A stretch of 64,000 nucleotides of DNA from Hymenopus coronatus (lineage: Eukaryota > Arthropoda > Insecta > Mantodea > Hymenopodidae): positions 397,809,132 through 397,873,131 of the forward strand of contig CM060900.1 in assembly GCA_030762935.1 (NCBI GenBank), given 5' to 3'. The translations under genes and the position numbers were made by a program. The notes beneath the pieces were generated by a model. That model made no database searches. It saw nothing but the letters and a program-made list of their open reading frames with translations, and was not told the DNA's origin. Of the stretch, positions 13,062 to 24,752 are shown one piece after another. The stretch's first letter is position 1. Every line of letters begins with the position of its first letter.

Positions 13062-13369
13062 AGGAGGATCGGATGAGCGAAAGAACAGCAGGAGGCCATG
13101 GACCGCAAGCAGGCCGGTCAACAGAGACAGGGAGAGGTTTCTAACGATCTCAAGTTTTATGATTAGGTAGGCTGCTCAGAGAAGACTTCCCTCTGATGAA
13201 ACCGAGGAGAGAACGACGCACCTAGGGCGACTCAGAAATGGTCTCCATCTGGTAAGGCCGAAGAAGTGCTTTCCAAAGAACGAGCATATGCGCTATCTGT
13301 CCGACACCTCCGACATTGCAGAGCCCCTAAGCCTAACTGAAAGATTACCGGAATGAGGGGAAGATAATT

Positions 13370-13518
13370 CACGGTAGAAAAGAAACCACTTTAGCTTTCG
13401 CCTTGCCAACAAAGGGAAACCACTAAAATCCCATGGTCAGAATGGCTGGCCTCAGGGATCGTAACCAGATCTTTCAAATGCGAGCCTCGAAATTTAGCAT
13501 ATAACCATCTCGCTCGAC
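13370..13518 (-). mobile_element. tRNA-like SINE family D, copy D1
   Basis: The minus strand reads GAGCGAGATGGTTATATG (A-box region), GAGGCTCGCATTTGAAAG, then a B-box-like GGTTACGATCC. Next come TGACCATGGGATTTTAGTGG and GGCAAGG. The same blocks in the same order occur on the minus strand at 24.05-24.22 kb. The family may extend left towards 13100. Confidence 0.6.
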
Positions 13519-14339
13519 AAGAAGAAAGGTATTTATTCCTACTTGGTATTAAAATAGTATGTATACAACCAATTATAATTAATATTTTTAGAGCGACCCA
13601 TCTTTTCCTGATGAGTCACAACGCTGCACTATTACAGCTACAGAATAATCACTGCGATAAATGGATATTTGCAACAATGCTCTGAATACTGAAAGTAGAA
13701 CTCGGTATTCGCCCGTGCACGTACAAATATGCGCAATACACAGCGACAGTTATATAAGTTCGTAAGGTGTAGCAGATGAGGAGGATTTTATGCACCGCGA
13801 ATAGCCGCTAATTGGGTAGCCTTTGCACGTGGAAGACGTGAATGAGTTGGTAACACTTGAGTAATGGAACAAGTAATACTCTGCGCACGTCTCGCAGCAA
13901 ACAAAATGTGCTAACCTTAATCTCTCCGCATTCTTGGATTTTACTATTGTTCTCACACATTGCAATGCGTAGCAGACCTCACTACATTCTGCGCAACTTC
14001 TTCGTCGGTCGTTCCGAGGTGTTAACGAAATATACCAACATTCTGCTGTTGTTTGTCTTCCCAAAAGTATTCTCATTTTAGCGCGGTGTTTGGGTTTATT
14101 TCGAGCTTATGGCTTCATTAGAATTTCTAAGCGATTATGATTCAAAATTTTGGTAGCAATTAGGGTTAATTTATATGAGGTTGAATTGCTTATTTTGATT
14201 CAATATTGAAATGTATTTATCTTCTATTGAATACGTAGGTGAACATATCGTTTAAGGCCCAAAAGTAGAACTTGATGAGTAGAAATCACAAAAGAAAATA
14301 TAGATGCCTATTGTGAACGTGAACAAAGAATCTATTTTC
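13519..14339. other. Unassigned DNA
   Basis: A 108-codon minus-strand frame at 13750-14076 and a 74-codon frame on the other strand overlap it. Neither has a recognisable domain. Confidence 0.4.
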
Positions 14340-14561
14340 AAGCTACTTTTGAAGCAGAGTAGCACTCTTGACTGATATCCCAGTCATTGAACCCTTTGAA
14401 TATGGCTTATTTACTCATAGGTTTCCACTCGCACTTCAAGACTCTGGACAGGATAGGAAATAATAGCTTGACTAAAAATAATTCCTATCCTCAGCTGAGG
14501 ATCAAACCCGAGTCCCCTCATAGCAGGCAGATAATCTACTGATTGAGCTACGATGCTTGCC
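14340..14561 (-). mobile_element. tRNA-derived SINE family E, copy E1
   Basis: On the minus strand the head is tRNA-like. The A box is TAGCTCAATCAGTAGA, an anticodon-arm-like ATCTGCCTGCTATGAGG follows, and the B box is GGGTTTGATCC. The downstream body ends in a block with AAAGGGTTCAATGACTGG that is also found in diverged form at 54.4 kb (AAAGGTTCAATGAT). The non-tRNA body is what separates it from a true tRNA gene. Confidence 0.6.
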
Positions 14562-14657
14562 TAAGGTTCTTGTAACCGGTAGTTCTCCGTAAAAATCAGG
14601 GCTACAGAAACTGTGTCAGTAGAAAGGGATGGGAAGACCCAAGTTTTCCTTCCAAAA

Positions 14658-14915
14658 CCGAGCGGAATGGCTCAAGCGGTTACGTCTGTGTCCTGCATTC
14701 GTACGGTCGCGAGCTCGATTCCCGTGGCAGCTCTATCTGACACTTGGGTTTTTTCGGGGGTTTCCCCAGATCTCCAGGTGAATGCTGGGCAGGGTTCTTT
14801 CAACCCCCGATTTTCCTGTCCCTCCAAGTCGTTTCCATTGTGATTTCATCCGTTCTTCATCCTATTGGTTTCTTTCAGGGTTTAAAATATTGATGATGGT
14901 GCTCGGTGGTCATGA
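14658..14915 (+). mobile_element. tRNA-derived SINE family F, copy F1
   Basis: The A box is TGGCTCAAGCGGTTACG and the B box is GAGCTCGATTCCCG. The body has GGGTTTTTTCGGGGGTTTCCCC, and further on CAACCCCCGATTTTCC. A related element at 24.5 kb has GTTTCGGGATTTCCCC in the equivalent place. No convincing target duplication was seen. Confidence 0.65.
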
Positions 14916-14950
14916 TAGAGAAAAATGATGTTCATTTTTACTCTCTCCGT

Positions 14951-15205
14951 CCCCCCCCCCCCAACTTCGGCTGGTTGCCGGGACGTTGGACTCTGTGTGG
15001 GCTGGATTCCCGACCTGCCTGTCCGACAGCCTGGAAAATATAGGGGTCTTGTTATAGCTGTGACGGAGCTCCTATGTCCAACCTCCCTGTATCTCCTCTC
15101 AGTTCATCCCTCCCTCCCTGGGGCGCCACCTCATGGGACAGTAACTTCGGTGCCGAGTACCTTTCGCCCGTATCCTAAACATAATTGTAGCTCCTTCCAG
15201 GATCC
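14951..15205 (+). mobile_element. Poly-C tract and possible SINE body fragment
   Basis: Twelve cytosines (14951-14962) precede a GC-rich segment with no tRNA head. Near its end GGTGCCGAGTACCTTTCGCC resembles GGTGCCGAGTAACCTTTAAG in the SINE at 24.5 kb. This suggests a headless fragment of a related SINE. Confidence 0.4.
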
Positions 15206-16130
15206 ATACGAATATTAAAACGTGTTTTTGCCGGTTTCCGTACCTACCATTGCTAGGCCCTTGACTCATGTTCTATTCCATGGGATATTGCGGGTTTTAG
15301 TGTCACTTAGTGTGTGCGTGAGAGATAAAGCCTTCATAAGCTGGGCCTCTGTGTCACAGTTAAGCATTCCTAATTTAAATGAGTAGGTAGATATATATTT
15401 TTAACGCTTCTCGTATCGTGGGTGTATTATTTCGGTATTCTGGTTACTTCCTTCTTGTATAGATAATCCTATTGTTCCATTTAATTTCGTAATTATTTTG
15501 ACGAGGTTTATATTCTTTAGATGTAAAGAATATTACTGCTGTGCATTACCTTTTGAACCGAAGTAATTTAAAGTTAGTAAACATCAAAGACGACAACCTT
15601 TTTCTTCTCCTTTCTATGTCCCTGCTGAACTGTGAATTGCGTCAAAAAACGATATTATTACGCTTGAAAAGCGATTCATGTAGAAAGAAATAGAAGAAAC
15701 GCGTTTTAAGGCAACTGATCAGTGAAGAATATCAAACAAACAAAAATTATGTTTAGTTCTTAGATCTGTACCTATTATGATTATTTGGGAAGATTTTGAA
15801 ATTGCTGGTTTAATAATATCCACTAAATTGACCCGTCATATGGCAATTTAAGTACCTCGTACCATCGGTAATCCCTATGTCTATCAAATTTATACAATTT
15901 TGGACGTCTGAAAACACTCCATAGAGTGCGATTCTAAGTTTAGTCGAGTACTATGAGCCGGCATAATACATTTCAAGATAAAAAATTTCATCGTAAGGAC
16001 GATTTTGTGGAAATTCTTAATGATTCTTTGTAAACTCATAATTTGTAAACCACTTTAATTAACAAAAGCCACAGTTTTACTGGGACCTATATATGTACTT
16101 CAGGCTGAAAAATAAATTCCGTTGTGGTTA
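15206..16130. other. Unassigned DNA
   Basis: Nothing recognisable. Confidence 0.5.
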
Positions 16131-16136
16131 CTATCT

Positions 16137-16137
16137 G

Positions 16138-16187
<50 letters not shown>
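16137..16187. repeat. (CT)n microsatellite
   Basis: About 50 bases of CT dinucleotide with one GT interruption at the left. Confidence 0.95.
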
Positions 16188-16188
<1 letters not shown>

Positions 16189-16539
16189 ATAGAATTCATC
16201 GACCGGTACCTTAAGCGTTGCTCACTCAGTTACAAGTAGTACGATTCCGGACTTCAATAAAAGCTGTTGATTTCAATAGTGAAGCTTTGAATTGTCCCTT
16301 CGCGTTCATGGGAGATGGCGTTGCTGTGGCCAGCTATTAATACTATAACCGGGGTGGAATAGCCATGTAGCTGCCTGGTATAGAAGTCGGTCAGTTTTTT
16401 TTCCTCCCTTGAACACTGAGGGACGTATTGCCCTTCTATAAAACACGTGGGCGGGACGTTGTTTGATACTAATAATGATGAAGTATCTACTTCCTCTTTC
16501 CCTTGGGAGAGGGGCAACAACTGCCCTGACCTCTATTGC

Positions 16540-16680
16540 AAAATGAAACTGACCGTTAGTTCTTAGAGCTGACCTGTCGTTCTGCAGTTCTCAGGTTCAA
16601 ACCTAATGCCTCAATATTTCCCTAGCTTCTAGGGAACGTTTCTGTCGGGTATCCACTAAAACGTGTTTTGTTTTACTGAA
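16540..16680 (+). mobile_element. Possible tRNA-like SINE fragment
   Basis: A B-box-like AGGTTCAAACC lies at the expected distance from a weak A-box-like TTAGAGCTGACCTG. A non-tRNA tail follows. No second copy was noticed in the window. Confidence 0.3.
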
Positions 16681-17193
16681 ATTCCAAACTAAGTGACCGT
16701 ATATTGTTAATTTTGCTTATTTGAGCTTGGATGTTACGCTTCGATGAGATGACGCTATGCTAAAGATAATGCAAATTTTGATAAGAAAGTAAATTAATGT
16801 TTGTTTCTACCTATGGAAATATGTTTTTTTTTTCTGTAAATTTGTAACTTTTAAAGTAGTTTTATTTTATTGTTACGAAAGGCTTAAGTAAGTTTTTTTG
16901 TTTTAAATAGTATATAAGACTGTTTTGTGGTTTTGTACACGTATATTTAATTGTTTAAAGCTTAAGGTACTTTGAAATCAATCAAAAGTGAATTTTTTGG
17001 ATTTTAACAGTCTCTTATATGATACTCTTTGATCTTATTTTTTCAAGAAAAATAATTTTAAAGGTACTTCATGGTGTAACTTTTACTCGGAAGCTAATTT
17101 TGGAAGCAAACCTACAATTTTCAGAAACAAGTTAGGCTAATTGACCTCAATTAAGTGAAACAAAATGTCCACATTTTTATTTCTAAAGGGGGA

Positions 17194-17236
<43 letters not shown>

Positions 17237-18505
17237 GTTAATAAACTTAAGCTGTGTATTGTGATTTACTTCGTTTATAATTATAATGGGTTGCACATTA
17301 AACATTGTGATATGTTATCAGAAACTTTATAATATTATGATTGGAATTAACAGAACTTAACAAAACGTGAACGCTTTTTAACAAAAATTAAGTTAGTAAA
17401 TTAAGGTAAAGAGGAGATGGAGCTAAGTGTATCTGCTGTGATCCATAAGGATGTGTGCTCCTCCAGAACTAATGAATAATGCGTATTCTGGCGTTTTGTC
17501 GAAGTAACTTTTCCGCTTAAAACATTACTGGAGGCTGTTTACAGTACAATGTTTGTACTGCTAATCTTTTAAAAACATTGCAGTTATGACTTTTTAAACT
17601 ACGTAAATGTTTATCGAGAAAGCAAAAACATTCTATCATCTGTTTCAAAATGTGTATGTGCGTATGTAAACGACTTATCGTGGATGTCTGGAACTTAGGA
17701 CAAGTGGAGTTTAGATCATGCATTTTATGTAGTCATTTGAACTACTTTGATAAAACTTAAGAATTTACCAATTTTACAAATTAAAGAGATAATTAAATTT
17801 AAACATTACATCTGCTATGATATTGTAACCTACCTAATTAGCTGCTAGACTTAGGAATGTTGGTAAGGGAGATAGATGTGATATGTAATTATGGAAATGC
17901 GAGTTCACAGAACGCATATGTCGATGTGGTTCCTTTCGGCTTATGGCCTCTGCTCGCCTCCAACTTGTTATGCTGCACTCACAAGGTATATATTTCGCAT
18001 TTGCTGTTATTGTATTGATGTCAATTCCGTGTGCAAATTTTCCTCTTTACTAAAATAAATGTGCGAGAAGGTTGTAGACAGAATGCACACAGGCATACCG
18101 TCCACTGGTCAAAGTAGAATTTGTCTGCTGGCGTACTACTGTTCACGAAACGTACTGGAAGAAAAAGTGGATGTCATTTTGAATAAAATGTCGTCTGTGA
18201 TTTACGAAATATCATTAACATGTTTCCAACATCTTATTGTTGAAGCTGACATATATAAGAATGAACATAATACCGAATAGACAACATTAATACTTCCTAA
18301 AATAAAACCCCTTTCTTTAAGCCATCATTTTGGATCAGGATTGTAGCTTCAAGAGTTTAACATTTTTTATTTAGGCCTATAGTAAACAAGAACCATAGAA
18401 GAAAACACTGTATATATAGTCTGATTTAAAATGAAAAGGAAATGGCTCAACCAAAGGAATTATGTTGACATTACGGCGAGGAACTGTTGACAGTGTATTA
18501 CAGTA
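16681..18505. other. Unassigned DNA
   Basis: AT-rich sequence with a long (AT)n run at 17197-17232. No gene or family was recognised. Confidence 0.5.
17197..17232. repeat. (AT)n microsatellite
   Basis: About 36 bases of uninterrupted AT dinucleotide. Confidence 0.95.
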
Positions 18506-18509
18506 TGGA

Positions 18510-18840
18510 AGTGTATATTTGGCATAGCTAAATAATAAGGAAATATATCAACACAAATCCTTATTTACAAAGTTACAGGACCGTGCTCTATTTCTTAACG
18601 TAATCGCCATTGCTATCAAGGTATTAATTGTCACATGGTACCAGTTTTTCAATGCAGATGCTATACTCTTCATCTGAGCCAAGATGTACTGCCAATTTGA
18701 GGTTGGGACATTTTGTCGCCCAAAAAGTCATATATGGTGTTCAAAGTGAAACGCCGGTTTTTCTGAGTTCTTTTATCAACATTCACTTTGAACTCCTCCA
18801 TAAAGATTAAGTACCTTTTGGTCCTGCATACTGGTTCTTC
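18510..18840 (-). pseudogene. mariner transposase C-terminal fragment (left copy)
   Basis: Read leftwards on the minus strand, one frame carries DEEYSICIEKLVP and then SNGDYVKK before a stop. This matches the conserved end of mariner-family transposases (IEKLV..., then GDYVEK). Mariner transposases are DDD enzymes that cut and paste the element into TA sites. Only the last 60 or so codons are recognisable. Stops and frame changes upstream (around 18660-18830) destroy the DDD core. The sequence after the stop, with TTTGTAAATAA, TTGTGTTGAT and ATGCCAAAT, is shared with the right copy at 19264-19395, in inverse orientation. Dead remnant; the terminal repeat and TA duplication were not located. 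Confidence 0.65.
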
Positions 18841-18984
18841 TTTGATTACTCTAAATTATGCGCCATTCTCTAATTGAAAACTCGTTCAATACATTATCAC
18901 CATACACTTGCGCTATCTGGCTATAACATTCGATTAACCGAACATTTTGTGCACTCAGAAAAACAAAAACAGAAAACCGAATAA

Positions 18985-19395
18985 GTCCTTTAGCGGTAGA
19001 AAAGTATAACATCGCCATTGAAAAAGACCGCGCCGTGGCCGAGTAGTTAGACCACTCGCCTCTCACCTAGACGGTTTCGATCCCAAACGACTGCATGTGA
19101 GATTTGTGGTAGACAAAGCGGCGCAGGTGCGGGTTTTCTCCGGGTTCTCCGATTTCCCCCGCCATCGCATTCCACCGGTGCTCCATCTTCATTCATGTAT
19201 CATCAGTGTCATCGCCTGCGGTGCCACAAGCGGGCGTTAAACTCTACCTAAAAAAATGGCATTGAAAAACTGGTACGTGACAATAAATGTCTTGAGAGAA
19301 TGTAGATTATGTTGAGAAATAGAGCAACATAATTTTGTAAATAAAATTTTGTGTTGATGTCTTTCATTATTATTTAGTCATGCCAAATCGTCTCT
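18985..19395 (+). pseudogene. mariner transposase C-terminal fragment (right copy), split by SINE A2
   Basis: After removal of SINE A2, one plus-strand frame reads KYNIAIEKLV across the insertion point and continues with DNKCLE. The final GDYV motif is corrupted. The following non-coding part (TTTGTAAATAA, TTGTGTTGATG, TTATTATTTAG, ATGCCAAAT) matches the left copy closely. It is the same mariner family in opposite orientation. Upstream of about 18985 I cannot align it to the left copy. It is inactive and older than the SINE inside it. Confidence 0.6.
19014..19269 (+). mobile_element. tRNA-derived SINE family A, copy A2, nested in a mariner remnant
   Basis: The body is 19026-19257. The flanking direct repeats are GCCATTGAAAAA (19014-19025) and GGCATTGAAAAA (19258-19269), 11 of 12 identical. 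The A box is TGGCCGAGTAG (19036-19046) and the B box GGTTTCGATCCC (from 19073). The body includes GACAAAGCGGCGC, TTCTCCGGGTTCTCC and CCATCGCATTCCACCGG. The 3' domain has CATCAGTGTCATCGCCTGCGG and GCGGGCGTTAAACTCTA, then a short A run. It is essentially full length and its insertion dates it after the mariner fragment. Confidence 0.93.
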
Positions 19396-20139
19396 TCTGG
19401 ACTTCCTTCGTATATGAGGTTACATAATTATCGTCTAGACGTGTTTGGATAGGTGCGACAAAAGGTTTCCACAAACACTCTATGTAAAAGGAAATATTTA
19501 GTGGTTTACCTATAAACATGCTTTCGTATGTATTTTGCCGTTAAACTGGCATGCAATTGTTTGTTTGTGGTTTATCTGGAACTGTTGTAACAGTTACTTT
19601 CATCAACACGGCACGTTTTGCGTGAAACTGTGTCGGTCGATTTCTTTTGTTAGCGATTGAACAGCTGTTTGTGTTATACACCGTATCAGTTCTGCGCTTG
19701 AAAATAATTGCCTTTGAAAAGCGTCATTCATCTCTAGGGCATTCCGTAGCAAATTGTCGATTATTTGGCAATGCTTACCGATGAAAATGATTTTTTCGTG
19801 GTATGTTTTGAGGAATATTCATTCCTATAGTTCCACTCCTACCACTATTTTGAGTAAAACATAAGGTGACGGATTTTTATACTTCTATAAACGTCACTGT
19901 TTTACTATGAATAAAAATATTAATTTAAATATTGAAAAGTATACATTTTTCTTAAAAAGTGCATACCCGATTTGTTGTGTGAGACCGTTTTTGAAAGCAC
20001 AACGTAATAACAGAAATATTGCTCTTAATGCGCTGTTCACCATAATGCGTATTTCAATAATACCATGAAAGTTCAGAACTGAATTATTTTGAAGTTTCTA
20101 ATATGTTGTGAAACTTTTACTTTTACGAGAACTGTTCGT
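19396..20139. other. Unassigned DNA
   Basis: Nothing recognisable. It may include the more diverged upstream part of repeat family G. Confidence 0.4.
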
Positions 20140-20620
20140 GTTTGATGGGAGATTAAAAGCCCTATCTCACTATTTTTTAATCTGCAAAATTCAGTATCCA
20201 TTATCCAGCAGCTACTTAGAAATTTCAGAATGAAACTTTCATAGGATTTTAAGTCATCGTTATGCACGTATTGAATGATTTCGCTTAGTAAGGAAGGTAG
20301 GATTATTTTATTAATTATACCATCTTGTGATTAAAATTGGCTTTTTTGTAATCATACTATCAAAACCAATGCACACCCACAAGGGCATTTAGGGGCTGTT
20401 TTTACCATCGCAAAATTTAATGTAGCCGTTTTAAGTAGTTTATAGAAAACGAACCATTAACAGAAAAATCTGACCAAAATAAAGCATGGAGAAAACAAAC
20501 TCACATCTATATTTTGTTAAGGTGTGGGGGAAAGACCAACAGTATTGATGAAGAGGTGGTAAATAAAGGTAACACCCACCAAGGTAATTGTTGGTGCAAA
20601 GTCTTGGTCGCCCTCTTTTC
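20140..20620 (+). repeat. Dispersed repeat family G, copy G2
   Basis: Collinear with 4350-4850 over most of its length. Landmarks are GAGATTAAAAG, CAATTATACCAT, GGGGCTGTTTTTACCA, AAAATTTAA, CAGAAAAATCTGA, and an AGGTGGTAAA...CACCCACC block. Non-coding; class unknown. Confidence 0.55.
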
Positions 20621-21810
20621 ATTGTTCGAGAAGTGAAATTGGGAGCAAGGTGATAAAATTACAAGGCTTTACTATGCTAATGGTGAGTTTCTATGCATTC
20701 GTAGTGATATTAGCATCCAGCTGGGTTTGGTGGCAGAAGAGAGTTTTAGACCGCGCCTGTCTTTTTAAACGTCTTGCTTCGAATTTCGTCTTCTGATTCG
20801 ATGATAACTAAAGATGGCTGGTCACTGTTGGATGTGCGGCACAATCGTTCCAGTTTCTGCCTCCACAGTTCACACTTCCGCATATATCAAGAATGCCGTG
20901 AACGCTGCGCGTGTACTATAATATTCTAAACTATACTTCAAAATCTGGCAAAGACTTACAAGCTTTATTTTATTAATGCAGGCATTCTTGTTTTCTGGGG
21001 TTGACTCTCCAGTAGTACACAAAAGGATAGGAATTGTAGTGCAGGCGTATATATTTCAAATGTCTATGAAGCTTAAACGATCTATATTTGCTAAGTTGAA
21101 ATTTCTGAATACCACTTGTCACAAATTTAATCTTCATTTATTTTCGGGCGTTAATTCCCTTGGCCATGTGCAGTGACAAATTGTGAACAATTGAAAAATA
21201 CGAATTCTCGAGGTCATTGTATGAGGCGGACTTCGCCTTATGCCGAGATTGGGGTGATTGGAATGTGTAAGCAAATATTGCTTCCAATGAAGGAAATATC
21301 AGGTTTGGAGACTGATTTATTTAAAGTATTTGTTAATTTTATTGCTAGTAAGTTTAAGTAAATGACTGTCGGATATACGTTTGAAAACCTTAGAGATTAT
21401 CCAATATAATTCTTGAGGTTAGCTGTCTTTGGAAGTTTGTCATGATTTTGCGCGCTACCTCCAGGCATATCTGCGAGCATTCTAAGCGCTTTCCTCTCTA
21501 GTCTTTTCCCATTATGCTCACTTTTATCCGCTTCATCATCGTCAAATAGCCCAAGGCTGTAGAAGGAAAATGACGAGTTCCTAGATTTGAATATTCCAAA
21601 GTTTGAAATACTGACGTTTTGGGTACCCCAGAGCTGAATTCTGTGTGTATTCTCAATGAGTGATGTTATTTTAAGCAAATGGTACCTAAATGCTCCACTG
21701 AGCGCTCTAAAGTAATTTCCTTAAACAACTCAATACTTACGGTGATGCTGATAACTTTATGTGTACACAAGGTGGATTGCTGGCTCTAGACATTAGAAAA
21801 CTTGTAGAAG
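20621..21810. other. Unassigned DNA
   Basis: Short frames of 62-93 codons without domains. Nothing else seen. Confidence 0.45.
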
Positions 21811-22135
21811 ACTCTTCTCTTTATTTATCTTTTCGCTTCTCTCTTCCCCTCTCTTTTCTGTTATCTATTCTCAGAAGCAAATTGACTGTAATCAGTTTCA
21901 AGTTGATTGATAGTAAGATATATACATAATTGTAAATCTAGTAAGAAGAAAACTTGCTTTTTATCTCTCTGTATTGTCTTTGTGTCCTCCTTTCCTATCT
22001 TCTCCTTGTCTTGTAACTTGTCTTACTCTCGCCTCCCTCTCTCATCTCTCCTATCCTTTTACTTGTTTCATCTCTTCTGTTCAATCTTGTCCTGTATTGT
22101 CTCCTCTATCCATTCCCCCCTTTCTTTTCTCTTTA
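21811..22135. repeat. Polypyrimidine-rich low-complexity tract
   Basis: The plus strand is strongly enriched in T and C over roughly 300 bases. It contains one splice-acceptor-like end (TATCTATTCTCAG near 21862-21874). No exon could be identified after it, so no splice site is called. Confidence 0.6.
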
Positions 22136-22325
22136 TGTTGATAAAAGAGACAGTTGTCTTAGATTGATGACTAAAAAGAGCTCAGAATACTTGAAAATAC
22201 AAGATCTTTTCAATATATTATATACAATTGTGTGATGCTGCTGTTTCTATCTGGAAGTATAGGGAGTGTTAAGCGTTTCCGCTGCATCGCTCTTGATCTC
22301 AGGTAGCCGGTTTGTAGGCTATGAA

Positions 22326-22338
22326 CCCCCCCCCCCCC
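22326..22338. repeat. Poly-C tract
   Basis: Thirteen consecutive cytosines. Confidence 0.95.
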
Positions 22339-23680
22339 AAACCCTCTGGCGTAGAGATTGGATCCGGCGGTTTCTGTTGTTGCCTGACATGGCTTATTAA
22401 AAATCGCAATTTATCGTTAAATTAACAGTAAAGATATTCGTTATTTTCCTCTGCAAATGAGGAAGCTTTTCGCGTTTTTTATTCATTATAGGGACTGAGA
22501 GCTACAAGTATCTCTAACCTCTGTCTACTTAATATCTTCAAAACATCGCTATACAGAGAGCACTTATAACAAGAGATTGAGAATCACATTTAGGGACTTT
22601 GTAAAGATAAAATTATTTGTTAAAGTTAAAATATATGTAAAATATAATTTTTTTTCGTAATGATCAGTGAACGCAAAGCATAACTCTTTATTTTTTTAGA
22701 TAATCTGAGAGAAAAAGAAGCATGCTAGAATTGGGTAGGATAGGTTACAGTAAGTACGCAGGGTACTCCGTACGAAACCAGAGCTGCTTTTCTACTAATG
22801 CCTTACGAATAGGTGACCCCTGGGAGGGAATGGTGAGAGAGAAAACCGGGCTGCCGGAACCTGGAACGATGGAACAGAGATACGGGATCTGTGGATTAAT
22901 AATGCATTTTTTTATTGGAATTGTCCGCGAGTGTCCAGCTTATGACATATCAATCATTTCTATTATGATGACAGAATTTTGTGTAGATCCCCATGGACAT
23001 AGAATTGTTTGCTTTTTTATTCCAACACAAAGCTCATTTAAATCGCTAATATGTATTTTCTGAAGGAAGACCAGTGAGACCCATTGCTCGTTATCTCTCA
23101 ACACAGACTGCTTTTTTACATTTTATTGTCACCTAGAGGCTATCTTTCCTTTCTGGAAGACGACCCAATTACTATGGTGATGTCAGGGTAGGGATACGGC
23201 CCTGTCATGAATGAATTCAGTGTCATCAAGCACTCCTACCTTTCACTCGCAGGGCTTGCTCTGAAATTCAAATTTGCCTCACCCTCTTCAAACGGAAGAG
23301 TTGATCAGGTTTATGTAAATTGATTAATGATTATTCATTTAAAACAAAGAGGCCCAAAGGCGAGGCCTCTCTGAGCCGCATTTACATTTACTCGTGGATC
23401 CGAGGAAACAACACATTTTTGCATTGTGGTGGAAGATATAGATTACAAGAAAACGTGACAATTCACAGAAAGCCATTTTGTTCCCGCGGAAATCTCAGTA
23501 TTGTAGTACATGCCCTTTGACGTGCGCAAAGTTTTCAGCATTTCATTAAAGGCGACTTTGCTTCGGCATTGTCAAAGTTTCTTATCACAATGTGCTCCGT
23601 TTTCACACACTCTGAGATGATAAACTTATATTGCTTGTAGGCAAAGAAAACGAAAAGCATGCTCACTTGCAATTTTTTTA
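22339..23680. other. Unassigned DNA
   Basis: A 113-codon plus-strand frame at 22722-23063 has no recognisable domain, and nothing around it supports a gene. Confidence 0.4.
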
Positions 23681-23682
23681 TT

Positions 23683-23775
23683 ATCGGACAAAATATTGTA
23701 GTTATAGGGTAGATTTAGGCAGCTATAGGATATACACCGCAGGACAAAATTTTGCGCACTGCAACCTACATAGAT
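23683..23775. repeat. Two Tc1-like end motifs, uncertain
   Basis: GGACAAAATATTG at about 23688 and CAGGACAAAATTTTGCGCAC at about 23743 resemble each other and the tips of Tc1-type terminal repeats. No partner in inverse orientation and no transposase was found nearby. This is a weak call. Confidence 0.2.
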
Positions 23776-24044
23776 CTATTGCAGCTACTACCTCAAGAAG
23801 AAGGGGATAACGCGAAGGAACCTCAGGAGTATATAGAGACGCGCGGAAGTCCCTAACAATTCGAAGATTCGTCCTACTACTGGAACTGTCCACAGAAGAC
23901 GATGGACGACCCATCCAATCAAGCATCCTTCTAGTATCCACGAGGAATATGCTTTGCTTTTAGCAAGCATCCGCGCCATCCTTCCAGTATCGCTTTACGA
24001 CTTGAAACTTAAAAGAACACTTTGAAATTTGACGGGGAGTAGGA

Positions 24045-24224
24045 ATGAAAGGAAAATTATGGATAGAATCGAGGTAGGTGAGAAACTACCACAGCACTTG
24101 CCTACCTACCAGGTAAAATCACGAAAAACCTCAAGGTCAAGGTGGGAAGTAAAAAGAAATCCAACCAGGGACCTCCAGAATGTGAGCCTCACTCACACGT
24201 TGCGGCATAGCCATCTCGCTTCAT
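24045..24224 (-). mobile_element. tRNA-like SINE family D, copy D2
   Basis: The minus strand reads AAGCGAGATGGCTATGCCG, then GTGAGGCTCACATTCTGG, then a B-box-like CCTGGTTGGATTTC. A body with CACCTTGACCTTGAGG and GGCAAG follows, in the same order as D1 at 13.4 kb. Both copies are diverged. Confidence 0.6.
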
Positions 24225-24250
24225 AGCAACTAAGCATGGCGGATCTGTGG

Positions 24251-24416
24251 TTTTATTTTCTCTAACACTGGTAGGCGAGATATTGCATTCCATTGAAAAA
24301 TCTGACAAATGTAGAGGTTCCGCATTTTTGGGTTCCCCTAAATCCCATAAATCATTTTTAGAAATTCGTCCCTGTGCCGCGCTTGTGTACCTTTGAATAT
24401 AAATTCGATATTTCAC
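24251..24416 (+). mobile_element. Hairpin family B, left-end fragment B10
   Basis: Starts TTTTATTTTCTCTAACACTGGTAG, then GAGATATTGCATTCCATTG, and ends soon after GTACCTTTGAATATAAATTC. Only the first ~165 bases of the family are present, and the middle is diverged. Confidence 0.5.
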
Positions 24417-24507
24417 TCAGACAGCGTTTAAGGATGCCATCATATGTCTGAGATGTTGAAATTCCAAATGAGTTGTACACGTAATCTCAAGATTACTATG
24501 TGAGCCC

Positions 24508-24752
24508 GCCACAATAGTGTGGGGGTAGCATGTCTGCCTGACATTCAAGATGTCGCGAGTTTGAATCTCGTTTAACATGGGTTACCTGGATAAAGTTCTG
24601 TTTCGGGATTTCCCCTTATCCTGAGTAGACGGGTGCCGAGTAACCTTTAAGCTCCATGGATCCCGAAATCATTTGAGTATCACTTCACCAAACTCATTCA
24701 TCGTCGGATATGACCAACCGGGTTAAAGGACGTTATGTGTGTGTGTGTATAT
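24508..24752 (+). mobile_element. tRNA-derived SINE, family F relative (F2)
   Basis: A box TAGTGTGGGGGTAGCATG, anticodon-arm-like TCTGCCTGACATTCAAGATG, B box CGAGTTTGAATCTCG. The body has GTTTCGGGATTTCCCC, and further on GGGTGCCGAGTAACC and CAAACTCATTCATCGTCGG. It ends in a (GT)n run at about 24736-24751. The head is well preserved, but the long tail shows it is a SINE rather than a tRNA gene. Confidence 0.7.

Noticed and set aside
13750..14081. Overlapping 108- and 74-codon frames on opposite strands
   Set aside because: No recognisable motif in either. A locally GC-richer patch explains the openness.
21862..21874. Splice-acceptor-like TATCTATTCTCAG after a pyrimidine tract
   Set aside because: Part of a 300-base pyrimidine-rich stretch. 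No exon-like frame follows.
23683..23775. Tc1-like terminal repeat motifs GGACAAAAT
   Set aside because: Both point the same way and no inverted partner or transposase is nearby. Kept only as a low-confidence repeat.
24508..24590. Possible true tRNA gene
   Set aside because: A and B boxes are good, but an extended SINE body follows and the acceptor stem does not close.
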